The notes beneath the pieces were generated by a model that had not been told where the DNA came from, did not search any database, and worked only from the letters and a program-made list of their open reading frames with translations. From Betaproteobacteria bacterium (GTDB taxonomy: Bacteria; Pseudomonadota; Gammaproteobacteria; Burkholderiales; Casimicrobiaceae), in assembly GCA_025355395.1 (NCBI GenBank), contig JANXZT010000242.1, positions 1-14,631 on the forward strand: 14,631 bases of DNA, given 5' to 3'. Position 1 is the stretch's first letter. Each line of letters begins with the position of its first letter. Below, piece by piece: positions 1-6,861 of the stretch. The position numbers and the translations under genes are program-made.

Positions 1-859
1 CGGTCACGCCCGGCAATGCCGTCAGCCTCCGCTCGAGGCGCGTGCGCTCGTTCCGGATTTCGCGTGCCTGCGACGCGAGCAACGCGGTCTCGCCCAGCAA
101 GATCGGCGCCACGGCCTGCGTCAGGGCATTGAGATTATACGGTTGGCGCACTTTCTCGAATTGCTCGGTCCACGCGGGTGCTGACACCGCGTAACCCAGC
201 CGCAGCCCCGCCATGCCGATCTTCGAAACGGTGCGCAACACCAAAAGGTTGGGGTAGGTGGCAAGACGCGGCAGAAAGCTCGCCTCGGCAAAAGCGTGAT
301 ACGCCTCGTCCACCACCACCAGACCGGGGGCGGCGGCAAGGATCTGGTGGATCGCCGCATTGTCGAAAAGATTCCCGGTGGGATTGTTGGGATACGCCAG
401 AAAAATCAATGCCGGCTGCTCGCACTTGATCGCCGCCAGCATGGCCTCGAGGTCGAGGGAAAAATCGTGGCGCAATGGCACCGCGATGAAGCGCATGCCC
501 GCATACAGGGCATTCATGCGATACATCACGAAGGTTGGCTCGGGCGCGAGCATCGCCGCACCGGGCCGGGCGAGGGTTGAGGCGATGATCTGGATGATTT
601 CGTCGGACCCGTTGCCGAGCAGGACGCCGAATCCGGGATCGATGCCGTACGCCGCGCGTAGAGCCGCCTTGAGCGCCTCCGCCGCGCCGTCGGGATAGCG
701 GTTGACCGGCACCTCGGCGACCACCGCCGCGATCCGCGAGCGCAGCGACTCTGGCAATGAATAGGGGTTTTCCATCGCGTCGAGCTTGATAAGCCCGACG
801 GCTGTTGCGACGGCGTACGCGGTCAGTGCCTGGATCTCGGGACGCACGAGCGCAGCCAC
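1..859 (-). CDS. hisC: Histidinol-phosphate aminotransferase, 3' part beyond window
   Basis: PLP-dependent, fold-type I aminotransferase that converts imidazole-acetol phosphate and glutamate to histidinol phosphate in histidine synthesis; cytoplasmic. About 286 residues are inside the window and the rest lies beyond the left edge; the family is usually about 350-360. Visible motifs are an N-terminal LDAMENPY, the YPNNPTGN loop, VDEAYHAF carrying the PLP-contacting Asp and Tyr, and SKIGMAGLRLGY, whose Lys (codon 221-223) is the Schiff-base residue. The start is uncertain. GTG at 859 puts that Lys at residue 213, close to Lys214 of E. coli HisC, but it lacks a clear ribosome binding site. A CTG at 907, overlapping the hisD stop, has GGAG nine bases upstream. 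GTG at 847 is a third option. The gene follows hisD directly in a hisG-hisD-hisC series. Confidence 0.95.
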   Translation of the reverse strand, partial: MAALVRPEIQALTAYAVATAVGLIKLDAMENPYSLPESLRSRIAAVVAEVPVNRYPDGAAEALKAALRAAYGIDPGFGVLLGNGSDEIIQIIASTLARPGAAMLAPEPTFVMYRMNALYAGMRFIAVPLRHDFSLDLEAMLAAIKCEQPALIFLAYPNNPTGNLFDNAAIHQILAAAPGLVVVDEAYHAFAEASFLPRLATYPNLLVLRTVSKIGMAGLRLGYAVSAPAWTEQFEKVRQPYNLNALTQAVAPILLGETALLASQAREIRNERTRLERRLTALPGVT

Positions 860-903
860 TCTCTGCGCTGCGGCAGCGTGCGGCGTGACTGGGGCGCTAT
901 CGT

Positions 904-2220
904 TCAGAGTGTCTCGCTCCGGTATTCGGCGCTGCGGGCATGCGCCGTGAGGCCTTCGCCGTGCGCCAGCGTGCTCGCAATCCGCCCCAGCGTACGCGCC
1001 GCTGCCGGGGACACGGCGAGAACGCTCGATCGTTTCTGGAAATCGTACACACCCAGCGGCGAGGAGAACCGCGCCGTGCGCCCCGTCGGTAACACGTGGT
1101 TCGGGCCGGCACAATAATCTCCCAGCGCCTCCGAGGTGTGATGGCCCATGAAAATGGCGCCCGCATGGCGAATCTTCGGCAACAGCAGCGCCGGCTCGCG
1201 CACGGCGAGCTCGAGATGCTCGGGCGCAACCCGGTTCGCCACCACGCACGCCTCGTCGAGGTCACGCACATGCACGAGCGCGCCGCGACGGGCGAACGCC
1301 GCCGCGATGATGGCGCGGCGGGGCATCGCCGTGATCTGCCGCCGAGCGCTTTGCGCCACGGCCTCGAGGAGCCCAGCATCGGGGGTGAGCAGGATCGCCT
1401 GCGCCAGCTCGTCGTGCTCGGCCTGCGAAAAAAGATCCATCGCCACCCAGTCCGGATGCGCGCTGCCATCGGCAATCACCAGGATTTCGGACGCGCCCGC
1501 CACCATATCGATGCCGACCGTACCGAACACGCGCCGCTTGGCTGCCGCCACATAGGCATTGCCCGGACCGCAGATCTTGTCGACCGCGGGGATCGTTTCG
1601 GTGCCATACGCCAAGGCTGCGATCGCCTGGGCGCCGCCGATTCCGAACAGCCGCGAAACCCCCGCAAGATGCGCTGCTGCGAGCACCAGCGGATTGCAAC
1701 CCTCCTCCGGCGCGGGCACGACCATGATGATTTCCGGCACCCCGGCGATCTGCGCCGGAATCGCGTTCATCAATACCGACGACGGATACGCGGCCTTGCC
1801 TCCCGGAACATAGAGTCCGACGCGATCGAGCGGAGTGATCTGTTGCCCGAACTCGCTGCCGTCCGCGTCGCGATACGACCACGATGCCAGCTTCTGCCGC
1901 TCGTGATAGCTGCGCACGCGGGCAGCCGCGACTTGCAATGCATCGCGCTGCACGGCAGGCAGGCTTGCGAACGCTTGCTGCATTGCGAGCGGCGAAATCT
2001 CCAAGGCGGCGACGCTTGCCGCGTGCCGCCGGTCGAACTGTGCGGTGTAATCGAGCACCGCCGCATCGCCGCGGGCGCGCACGTCGGCCACGATGCTTGC
2101 GACCCGCGCATCGATTTCCGGGTCCTGCGCCGCTTCGAAGGCAATGAGCTTCGAGAACTCGCGTTCGAAGTCCGGTGCGCTCGAATCGAGGCGACGCAAC
2201 GTGAGCGCGAACGTATTCAT
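904..2220 (-). CDS. hisD: Histidinol dehydrogenase
   Basis: Zinc- and NAD-dependent enzyme that oxidises L-histidinol to L-histidine in two steps, the last step of the pathway; cytoplasmic homodimer in the family. At 438 residues it is full length. Family motifs are all present: YVPGGKAAYPSSVLMN near 138-152, CGPGNAYVAAAK near 217-228, SQAEHDE near 265-271, NRVAPEHLEL near 329-338 and GPNHVLPT near 372-379. The expected zinc ligands can be placed at Gln266, His269, Asp368 and His427, by comparison with Gln259, His262, Asp360 and His419 of the E. coli enzyme. The ATG overlaps the hisG stop in an ATGA arrangement, so the two are probably translationally coupled. The stop TGA at 904-906 abuts or overlaps the start of hisC, depending on which hisC start is used. 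Confidence 0.98.
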   Translation of the reverse strand: MNTFALTLRRLDSSAPDFEREFSKLIAFEAAQDPEIDARVASIVADVRARGDAAVLDYTAQFDRRHAASVAALEISPLAMQQAFASLPAVQRDALQVAAARVRSYHERQKLASWSYRDADGSEFGQQITPLDRVGLYVPGGKAAYPSSVLMNAIPAQIAGVPEIIMVVPAPEEGCNPLVLAAAHLAGVSRLFGIGGAQAIAALAYGTETIPAVDKICGPGNAYVAAAKRRVFGTVGIDMVAGASEILVIADGSAHPDWVAMDLFSQAEHDELAQAILLTPDAGLLEAVAQSARRQITAMPRRAIIAAAFARRGALVHVRDLDEACVVANRVAPEHLELAVREPALLLPKIRHAGAIFMGHHTSEALGDYCAGPNHVLPTGRTARFSSPLGVYDFQKRSSVLAVSPAAARTLGRIASTLAHGEGLTAHARSAEYRSETL

Positions 2221-2873
2221 GCCGCGCGCCGTTCCCTGACCGCGCGTGCCAGCGCAGCGATGAGCGGCTGCATCCTATCGCGCTTGAGCTTGAGCGCGGC
2301 CGGGTTGACAATGAGCCGCGAGCTGATCGGCATGATGTCCTCGACCGCCACGAGATCGTTGGCCTTCAAGGTGTTGCCGCTGCTGACGAGATCCACGATG
2401 ACATCGGCGAGCCCGGTGAGCGGTGCGAGCTCCATGGAGCCGTACAGCTTGATGAGATCGGCGTGCATGCCCTTGGCCGAGAAATGCTCGCGGGCCGTCC
2501 TGACATACTTGGTCGCCACGCGAAGCCGGCCGCCCCTTTGCACGGAGCCGGCCCAGTCGAAGCCACGGCGTGTCGCAACAGCCATCCGGCATTGGCCGAT
2601 TTCGAGATCGAGCGGCTGGTACAGGCCTTCGCCGCCGTGCTCGAGCAGCACGTCACGCCCCGCCACGCCGAGATCGGCCGCGCCATACTGGACATAGGTC
2701 GGCACGTCGGATGCGCGCACGATCAGCATCGAAACATGCGCCATGTTGGTGCCGATGATGAGCTTGCGCGACTGTTCGGGATCTTCCGCAGGGTGCAGGC
2801 CGGCCGCCGCAAGGAGCGGTAACGTTTCGTCGAAGATGCGCCCTTTCGAGAGCGCGAAGGTCAGTGTGGTCAC
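2217..2873 (-). CDS. hisG: ATP phosphoribosyltransferase catalytic subunit, short form
   Basis: First enzyme of histidine synthesis: ATP plus PRPP gives phosphoribosyl-ATP. At 218 residues this is the short form, which lacks the C-terminal regulatory domain of the roughly 300-residue long form. In known short-form systems it works in a complex with HisZ, a histidyl-tRNA synthetase paralogue; no hisZ is in this window. Recognisable parts are the N-terminal ALSKGRI, GAADLGVAGRDVLLE near 64-78, KYVRTAREHF near 122-131, and the PRPP-binding loop DLVSSGNTLKAN near 161-172. Translation starts at GTG; an ATG 26 bases upstream is out of frame. The stop overlaps hisD by four bases. A 47-base gap separates it from guaD and contains a 12-base palindrome. 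Confidence 0.97.
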   Translation of the reverse strand: MTTLTFALSKGRIFDETLPLLAAAGLHPAEDPEQSRKLIIGTNMAHVSMLIVRASDVPTYVQYGAADLGVAGRDVLLEHGGEGLYQPLDLEIGQCRMAVATRRGFDWAGSVQRGGRLRVATKYVRTAREHFSAKGMHADLIKLYGSMELAPLTGLADVIVDLVSSGNTLKANDLVAVEDIMPISSRLIVNPAALKLKRDRMQPLIAALARAVRERRAA

Positions 2874-2879
2874 GGGTAA

Positions 2880-2891
2880 ATTGCCGGCAAT
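2880..2891. repeat. 12-base perfect palindrome before hisG
   Basis: ATTGCCGGCAAT is its own reverse complement and ends seven bases before the hisG GTG start. A looser pair, GGTAAA (2875-2880) and TTTACC (2899-2904), flanks it in inverted orientation. It could be a protein-binding site in the guaD-hisG gap. It has no unpaired loop, so it is a poor RNA hairpin, and nothing in the sequence identifies a regulator. Chance is possible. Confidence 0.3.
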
Positions 2892-2920
2892 CGGTCATTT
2901 TACCGGAGCGGCGCGCAACG

Positions 2921-4276
2921 CTAAGGCAGCGTGCCCGGGTTGCGCCGGTGCGCAAGGCGGCCTGCAACATATGTCGCGCGAATCGCGCGATCGTCGCCCA
3001 GCGTCATGAGTACGGCCAGCGCCTCTTCGACACCTGCGCAAAACCCCATGCGATAGCGAATGAGGGGCGTGGCGGCGAGGTCGAGCACCACCAGGTCGGC
3101 GTCGTGACCTGCTTCGAGGCCGCCGACGCATCCGGTCAGGTCGAGCGCTTCGGCCGCCCCACCGGTGACGAGCCACAGCGCTTGTGCCGCCGTCAGCGCA
3201 AACCCCGTGTGCCGCGCCACCTTGTAGGCCTCGTTCATGGTGCCAAGCATCGACAGTGTGGTGCCACCACCGACGTCCGTCGCAAGGGCTACCCGCACCG
3301 GACGCGGCGCCCGTTTCGCCTTGGCCATGTGGAAGTGGCCGGTGCCCAGGAAATTGTTCGATGGCGGGCAATGCGCCACCGCTGCACCGGCGTCGAAAAG
3401 GCGCTGCCACGCGGCTTCCTCGAGATAAATGCCATGGCCGAACACGCTGCGCCGTCCGACCAGGCCGTAACGCTCGTAAACGCCGAGATAATCGCGGACG
3501 TCGGGATAAAGCGCGCGCACCCATGCCGATTCATCGGTGGTCTCGGCCAGATGCGTTTGCAGATAGAGGCCGTGGTGCTCCTGCAACAACGCCCCGGCCG
3601 ATGCCAGCTGCTCCGGCGTCGAGCTCGGCGCGAAACGAGGCGTCACGGCGTAGCCAAGCCGGCCGCGTCCATTCCAGCGCGCGATCAGCGCTTTAGAATC
3701 GTCATAACCCGATTGCGCAGTATCGAGCAACGCTGGCGGAGCGTTGCGGTCCATGAGCACCTTGCCGGCGATCATGCGCATTGCGCGTTGCTCTGCCGCT
3801 GCGAAAAAAGCGTCCACCGACACGGCATGTACCGTGCCATAGACCATCGCGGTAGTGATGCCCTGGCGCAGGCATTCGTCGAGGAACTCATTCGCAGTGG
3901 TGCGGGCGACAATCGGATCGGAAAACCTTTGCTCGACCCTGTAGGCGTGCTGGGTCAACCACTCGAGGAGCGTCCCTCCGAAGGCGCCGATGACGGACAG
4001 CTGCGCATAGTGGACGTGCGCATCGATGAATCCCGGCACGATCAGCGCATCGTCGTAGCGGACTATTTCCGCGCCGTGCGGTAATGTCGGCAAGAGCATC
4101 GACGCCGAGCCGAACGCCGTGATGCGTCCGTCGCGCATCACCACCAGCGCATCGCTTTCGTAATGCAGGGTCTCGTCGGCCGGCAAAAGGAAGGGGTCGC
4201 CGGCAAACGAAAGCGCGGCCGCGCGCAATGCTTTCAGGCCGCTCCCCTGTGCCGTGGCGAGCGGGATTGCGCTCAT
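2921..4276 (-). CDS. guaD: Guanine deaminase (amidohydrolase superfamily)
   Basis: Zinc hydrolase expected to convert guanine to xanthine and ammonia in purine salvage or catabolism; cytoplasmic. At 451 residues it matches the family length. The metal site is visible: PGFIDAHVHYAQ (His87 and His89), QTHLAET (His242, with Glu245 as the likely proton shuttle), GHGIYL (His281) and ATDVGGGT (Asp334). Guanine-deaminase hallmarks distinguish it from cytosine deaminases and the TRZ/ATZ group: GTLLEWL near 101-107, HCPPSNNFLGTG near 302-313 and NEAYKVARHTG near 348-358. The ATG at 4276 overlaps the queF stop as ATGA, so the two are probably co-translated. The reading frame stays open upstream inside queF, but the family N-terminus fits the 4276 start. 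No xanthine dehydrogenase or purine transporter gene is nearby, which is the usual company. A related 7-deazapurine substrate cannot be excluded. Confidence 0.93.
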   Translation of the reverse strand: MSAIPLATAQGSGLKALRAAALSFAGDPFLLPADETLHYESDALVVMRDGRITAFGSASMLLPTLPHGAEIVRYDDALIVPGFIDAHVHYAQLSVIGAFGGTLLEWLTQHAYRVEQRFSDPIVARTTANEFLDECLRQGITTAMVYGTVHAVSVDAFFAAAEQRAMRMIAGKVLMDRNAPPALLDTAQSGYDDSKALIARWNGRGRLGYAVTPRFAPSSTPEQLASAGALLQEHHGLYLQTHLAETTDESAWVRALYPDVRDYLGVYERYGLVGRRSVFGHGIYLEEAAWQRLFDAGAAVAHCPPSNNFLGTGHFHMAKAKRAPRPVRVALATDVGGGTTLSMLGTMNEAYKVARHTGFALTAAQALWLVTGGAAEALDLTGCVGGLEAGHDADLVVLDLAATPLIRYRMGFCAGVEEALAVLMTLGDDRAIRATYVAGRLAHRRNPGTLP

Positions 4277-5094
4277 TGCCGCGCCGTACGGGCGTTCACC
4301 GGCGGCGCCATCGGTGCGCTGCTGCGGTAGGGATTGATGTCCACGCCGCCACGCCGGGTGAAGCGGGCATGCACGTTGAGTGCGGCGGGCCGGCAACGCC
4401 GCTGCAAGTCCACGAAGATGCGCTCGACGCAGTGTTCGTGAAACCCCGGCTGACGCCGGAACGATACGAGATAGCGCAACAGCCCTGCGCGGTCGATGGA
4501 CGGCCCCCGATAGCTGATCTGCACACTCGCGTAGTCCGGCTGTCCGGTCACCGGGCACACCGAGCGGAACAGGCGCGAGAAGAGCGTTTCGCTCACCGCT
4601 GGGCCCGTGGTAATCAGCGAGTCGGGCGCGGGTACATAGTCTTCGATCGCAAGCGGCAGCGCATCGAGGCACTCACCGGCGGGCTCGGCATGCGGCAGTG
4701 CGGCGAATGATGCCGGCGTGGCCAGGGCTACATCGACGACCGAGCCGGTGACGCGGGTCAGGTCACGCGCCATCGCTGCCTGCACCGCATGCGGCGACGC
4801 GAAGCGGGTCTGATTGAACGCGGTGAGATAGAGCTTGACCGATTTCGATTCGACGATCGCCGGGGAGTCGGCGGGCACGCGCAGGGTTGCAATCGCGACT
4901 TCCGGCTTGCCGTCAAGGTCGAGCCACGAAAGCTCGTAGGCGGTCCAAACGTCTTCGCCGAAGAATGGCGGCGCACCCGCTACGTCAAGCTCTGCACGCA
5001 GCGGCGCTCGATCCACCGGAAAAAGAAGCGCTGCATCGTACGTGTCGCCGTACGTCGTGGCGCGACCCAGCGGGGAGGCGGTGAGATCAGTCAT
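4273..5094 (-). CDS. queF: NADPH-dependent 7-cyano-7-deazaguanine reductase, long type
   Basis: Reduces the nitrile of preQ0 to the amine preQ1, using two NADPH, in queuosine biosynthesis for tRNA. At 273 residues it is the long (E. coli YqcD-like) form with two tunnelling-fold halves. ESKSVKLYLTAFNQ near 82-95 is the substrate-side motif in the N-terminal half. In the C-terminal half, RSVCPVTGQPDYASV carries the nucleophile Cys180, which forms the thioimide, and Asp187. GFHEHCVERIF near 217-227 carries His219 and Glu220, which bind the base and cofactor. The C-terminus is GGVDINPYRS plus a short tail. The ATG lies 78 bases after the murA stop, and the stop overlaps the guaD start by four bases. 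That gap holds no gene I can see. No queC, queD or queE is in the window. Confidence 0.96.
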   Translation of the reverse strand: MTDLTASPLGRATTYGDTYDAALLFPVDRAPLRAELDVAGAPPFFGEDVWTAYELSWLDLDGKPEVAIATLRVPADSPAIVESKSVKLYLTAFNQTRFASPHAVQAAMARDLTRVTGSVVDVALATPASFAALPHAEPAGECLDALPLAIEDYVPAPDSLITTGPAVSETLFSRLFRSVCPVTGQPDYASVQISYRGPSIDRAGLLRYLVSFRRQPGFHEHCVERIFVDLQRRCRPAALNVHARFTRRGGVDINPYRSSAPMAPPVNARTARQ

Positions 5095-5172
5095 GGTGCG
5101 GCAGTGCAGGCCTCGCGATGCCGTGATGGTCGATGGCGCGCAACACCCGGCGGATGCGGCCCGGCGGCTCCG

Positions 5173-6426
5173 TCAGGCGACCCGGCGGATGCCGGCGCCC
5201 AACGCCGAGAGCTTTTGCTCGATGTGCTCGTAGCCGCGGTCGAGATGATAGATGCGGTCGATCACGGTTTCCCCCTCGGCGATGAGTCCGGCAATCACGA
5301 GACACGCCGACGCACGCAGGTCGGTCGCCATGACGTTGGCACCGGTGAGCTTGGACACGCCATGCACGCGCGCGGTGTTGCCATCGACCTCGATGTCGGC
5401 ACCCAGCCGCCGCAGTTCCTGGACATGCATCATCCGGTTCTCGAAGATCGTTTCGGTAATCTCGGTGGTGCCCTCCGCCCGCGCCGCAAGCGCCATCATC
5501 TGCGCCTGCATATCCGTGGGGAACCCCGGGTAGGGTGCAGTCACCAGATGCGTCGGCCGCATCGCCGCACGGCCGCTGACGTGAATATGATCCTCACCGC
5601 ATGTGATCTTCGCCCCCGCATTGCGCAGCGGTGCGATCACCGCTTGAAGCGTGTCGGCCTGGGTGCCGGTGAGCGTGGCATCCCCCGCGGTCGCTGCAAC
5701 GGCGGCAAGAAAAGTCCCCGTCTCGATGCGATCCGCCATGATCGCGTAGGACGCCGAGTGAAGTGTCAAGACGCCTTCGATCGTGATGCGCGGCGTGCCG
5801 GCGCCCGTGATGTGCGCACCCATGGCGATCAGGCAGCGCGCCAGATCCACCACTTCGGGCTCCTGCGCGGCGTTCTCGAGCACCGTCGTTCCGCGGGCGA
5901 GGGTTGCGGCCATCAGCAGGTTCTCGGTGCCGGTGACCGTGACCATGTCGAAGCGCACGGTCGTCCCGGTGAGCCGTGATGCCCGCGCATTGATGTAGCC
6001 GTGCTCGACGTCGATCATCGCGCCCATCGCCTGCAACCCGCGCACGTGCTGATCCACGGGACGCAGCCCGATCGCGCAGCCGCCCGGCAGCGAGACGCGC
6101 GCCTCCCCGCAGCGAGCCAGCAACGGCCCCAGGGCGAGGATGGACGCGCGCATCGTCTTGACGAGCTCGTAGGGCGCGAGCGGCCAGTCGATGCGTCCGG
6201 CATCGAGCGCTACCGTTCCCGGCGCATCGGCGTCGATCTGCACGCCCATCTGGCGCAGAAGCGTTTGCATCGTGCGCACATCGTTCAACTGCGGCACGTT
6301 GGAAAGAACCAGCGGCTCCGGCGTCAGCAGGCTCGCGCACAGGATCGGCAGAGCGGCGTTCTTGGCCCCCGACACGCGCACCTCGCCGCGCAGCCGGCGC
6401 CCGCCCTCGATGAGCAGCTTGTCCAT
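5173..6426 (-). CDS. murA: UDP-N-acetylglucosamine 1-carboxyvinyltransferase
   Basis: First committed step of peptidoglycan synthesis: transfers enolpyruvate from PEP to UDP-GlcNAc; cytoplasmic, and the target of fosfomycin. The 417 residues match the usual 417-420. Key residues are in register with E. coli MurA: Lys22 in GAKNA, the catalytic Cys117 in LPGGCAIGLRPVDQH (a Cys, so fosfomycin sensitivity is expected at this site), Asp305 in PGFPTDMQ, and Asp369/Arg371 in TDLRAS. The ATG at 6426 fits the family N-terminus MDKLLIEGG. The bases before it (CCACTTTCTC) contain no Shine-Dalgarno sequence, because a palindromic repeat runs to within two bases of the start codon. It lies downstream of ibaG, as in E. 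coli, but is followed by queF rather than hisG. Confidence 0.98.
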   Translation of the reverse strand: MDKLLIEGGRRLRGEVRVSGAKNAALPILCASLLTPEPLVLSNVPQLNDVRTMQTLLRQMGVQIDADAPGTVALDAGRIDWPLAPYELVKTMRASILALGPLLARCGEARVSLPGGCAIGLRPVDQHVRGLQAMGAMIDVEHGYINARASRLTGTTVRFDMVTVTGTENLLMAATLARGTTVLENAAQEPEVVDLARCLIAMGAHITGAGTPRITIEGVLTLHSASYAIMADRIETGTFLAAVAATAGDATLTGTQADTLQAVIAPLRNAGAKITCGEDHIHVSGRAAMRPTHLVTAPYPGFPTDMQAQMMALAARAEGTTEITETIFENRMMHVQELRRLGADIEVDGNTARVHGVSKLTGANVMATDLRASACLVIAGLIAEGETVIDRIYHLDRGYEHIEQKLSALGAGIRRVA

Positions 6427-6428
6427 GA

Positions 6429-6558
6429 GAAAGTGGGGTCAGAGACGACTTTTGGGAAGTGGGGTCAGAGACGACTTTTGGAACGTGCGTGGGACTATGG
6501 ATAAGACGTAAAAAGTCGTCTCTGACCCTACTTTCGCTAGTGTCTGACCCTACTTTTT
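6429..6558. repeat. Compound palindromic repeat between ibaG and murA
   Basis: Four copies of one motif fill the intergenic space. Copies A (6431-6455) and B (6457-6481) are identical 25-base direct repeats with a 26-base period; they contain GGGGTCAGAGACGACTTTT. Copy C (6510-6534) is the inverted form and differs from A/B at one base in the shared core. Copy D (6539-6558) is a shorter inverted copy reading GTAGGGTCAGACACT on the minus strand. A spacer of about 28 bases separates the two halves. In the mRNA (minus strand), C can pair with either B or A in a stem of about 23-25 pairs. The stop codon of ibaG lies inside copy D. The arrangement resembles REP/BIME elements mobilised by RAYT transposases; that family assignment is inference, and no transposase is present. 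There is no U-tract after the stem, so it is not a standard terminator. Confidence 0.85.
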
Positions 6559-6789
6559 CCCACGCCATTGCGCCGGTGTGAGCGTGGCCATCGACAGCGC
6601 GTGGATTTCCTCGCGCATGCGCTCACCCAGCGCCGCATACACGAGTTGATGCTGGCGCACCTTGTTCAATCCTTCGAATGCCGCGCTCACGATCGTCGCC
6701 TGGAAATGATGGCCGTCGCCGCGCACTTCGATGTGCTCGCAGGCGACGCCGGCAACGATGGACTGCTCGATCGAATCGGTGGTGACCAT
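6550..6789 (-). CDS. ibaG: BolA-family protein IbaG
   Basis: Small 79-residue protein of the BolA/IbaG (YrbA) family. In E. coli the gene lies between mlaB and murA, as it does here apart from the inserted exporter genes. Family members bind monothiol glutaredoxins and [2Fe-2S] clusters and are linked to acid stress and envelope phenotypes. Visible features are GDGHHFQATIVS near 24-35 and AFEGLNKVRQHQLVYAALGERM near 37-58, containing the conserved loop and the invariant-type His before LVY. IHALSMATLTPAQW closes the fold. The C-terminal GKK and the TAG stop come from the flanking repeat (copy D), so the native tail may have been trimmed or replaced. No Shine-Dalgarno is evident before the ATG. 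A 72-base gap to the upstream permease shows no convincing promoter. Confidence 0.95.
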   Translation of the reverse strand: MVTTDSIEQSIVAGVACEHIEVRGDGHHFQATIVSAAFEGLNKVRQHQLVYAALGERMREEIHALSMATLTPAQWRGKK

Positions 6790-6861
6790 GGTGAACGGAC
6801 GAATAAAGAGTGCGCGGGCCTTGAGTGGCGGCGACAGGCGCCAACGATTACCACCCGGCGC

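Noticed and set aside
1096..2697. Long rightward open frame opposite hisD and hisG
   Set aside because: It is antisense to two clearly recognisable enzymes, and its translation is rich in Arg, His and Ala with no family motif. Such frames are expected opposite high-GC genes.
2864..4084. Long rightward open frame opposite guaD
   Set aside because: Shadow of guaD; low-complexity Arg-rich translation with no recognisable domain.
4277..4672. N-terminal extension of guaD
   Set aside because: The frame is open but lies inside queF in another frame. The translation is not amidohydrolase-like, while the ATG at 4276 overlaps the queF stop and fits the family N-terminus.
4789..5979. Long rightward open frame spanning queF and murA
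   Set aside because: Antisense to two well-supported genes and not protein-like.
6429..6558. Repeats as intrinsic terminators or a CRISPR array
   Set aside because: The stems are long but no U-tract follows on the coding strand, and transcription must continue into murA unless there is a hidden promoter. Only four copies with inverted orientation and no uniform spacers rules out CRISPR.
6790..6861. A promoter for ibaG in the permease-ibaG gap
   Set aside because: TTGGCG and TTTATT were considered, but the spacing and matches are poor.
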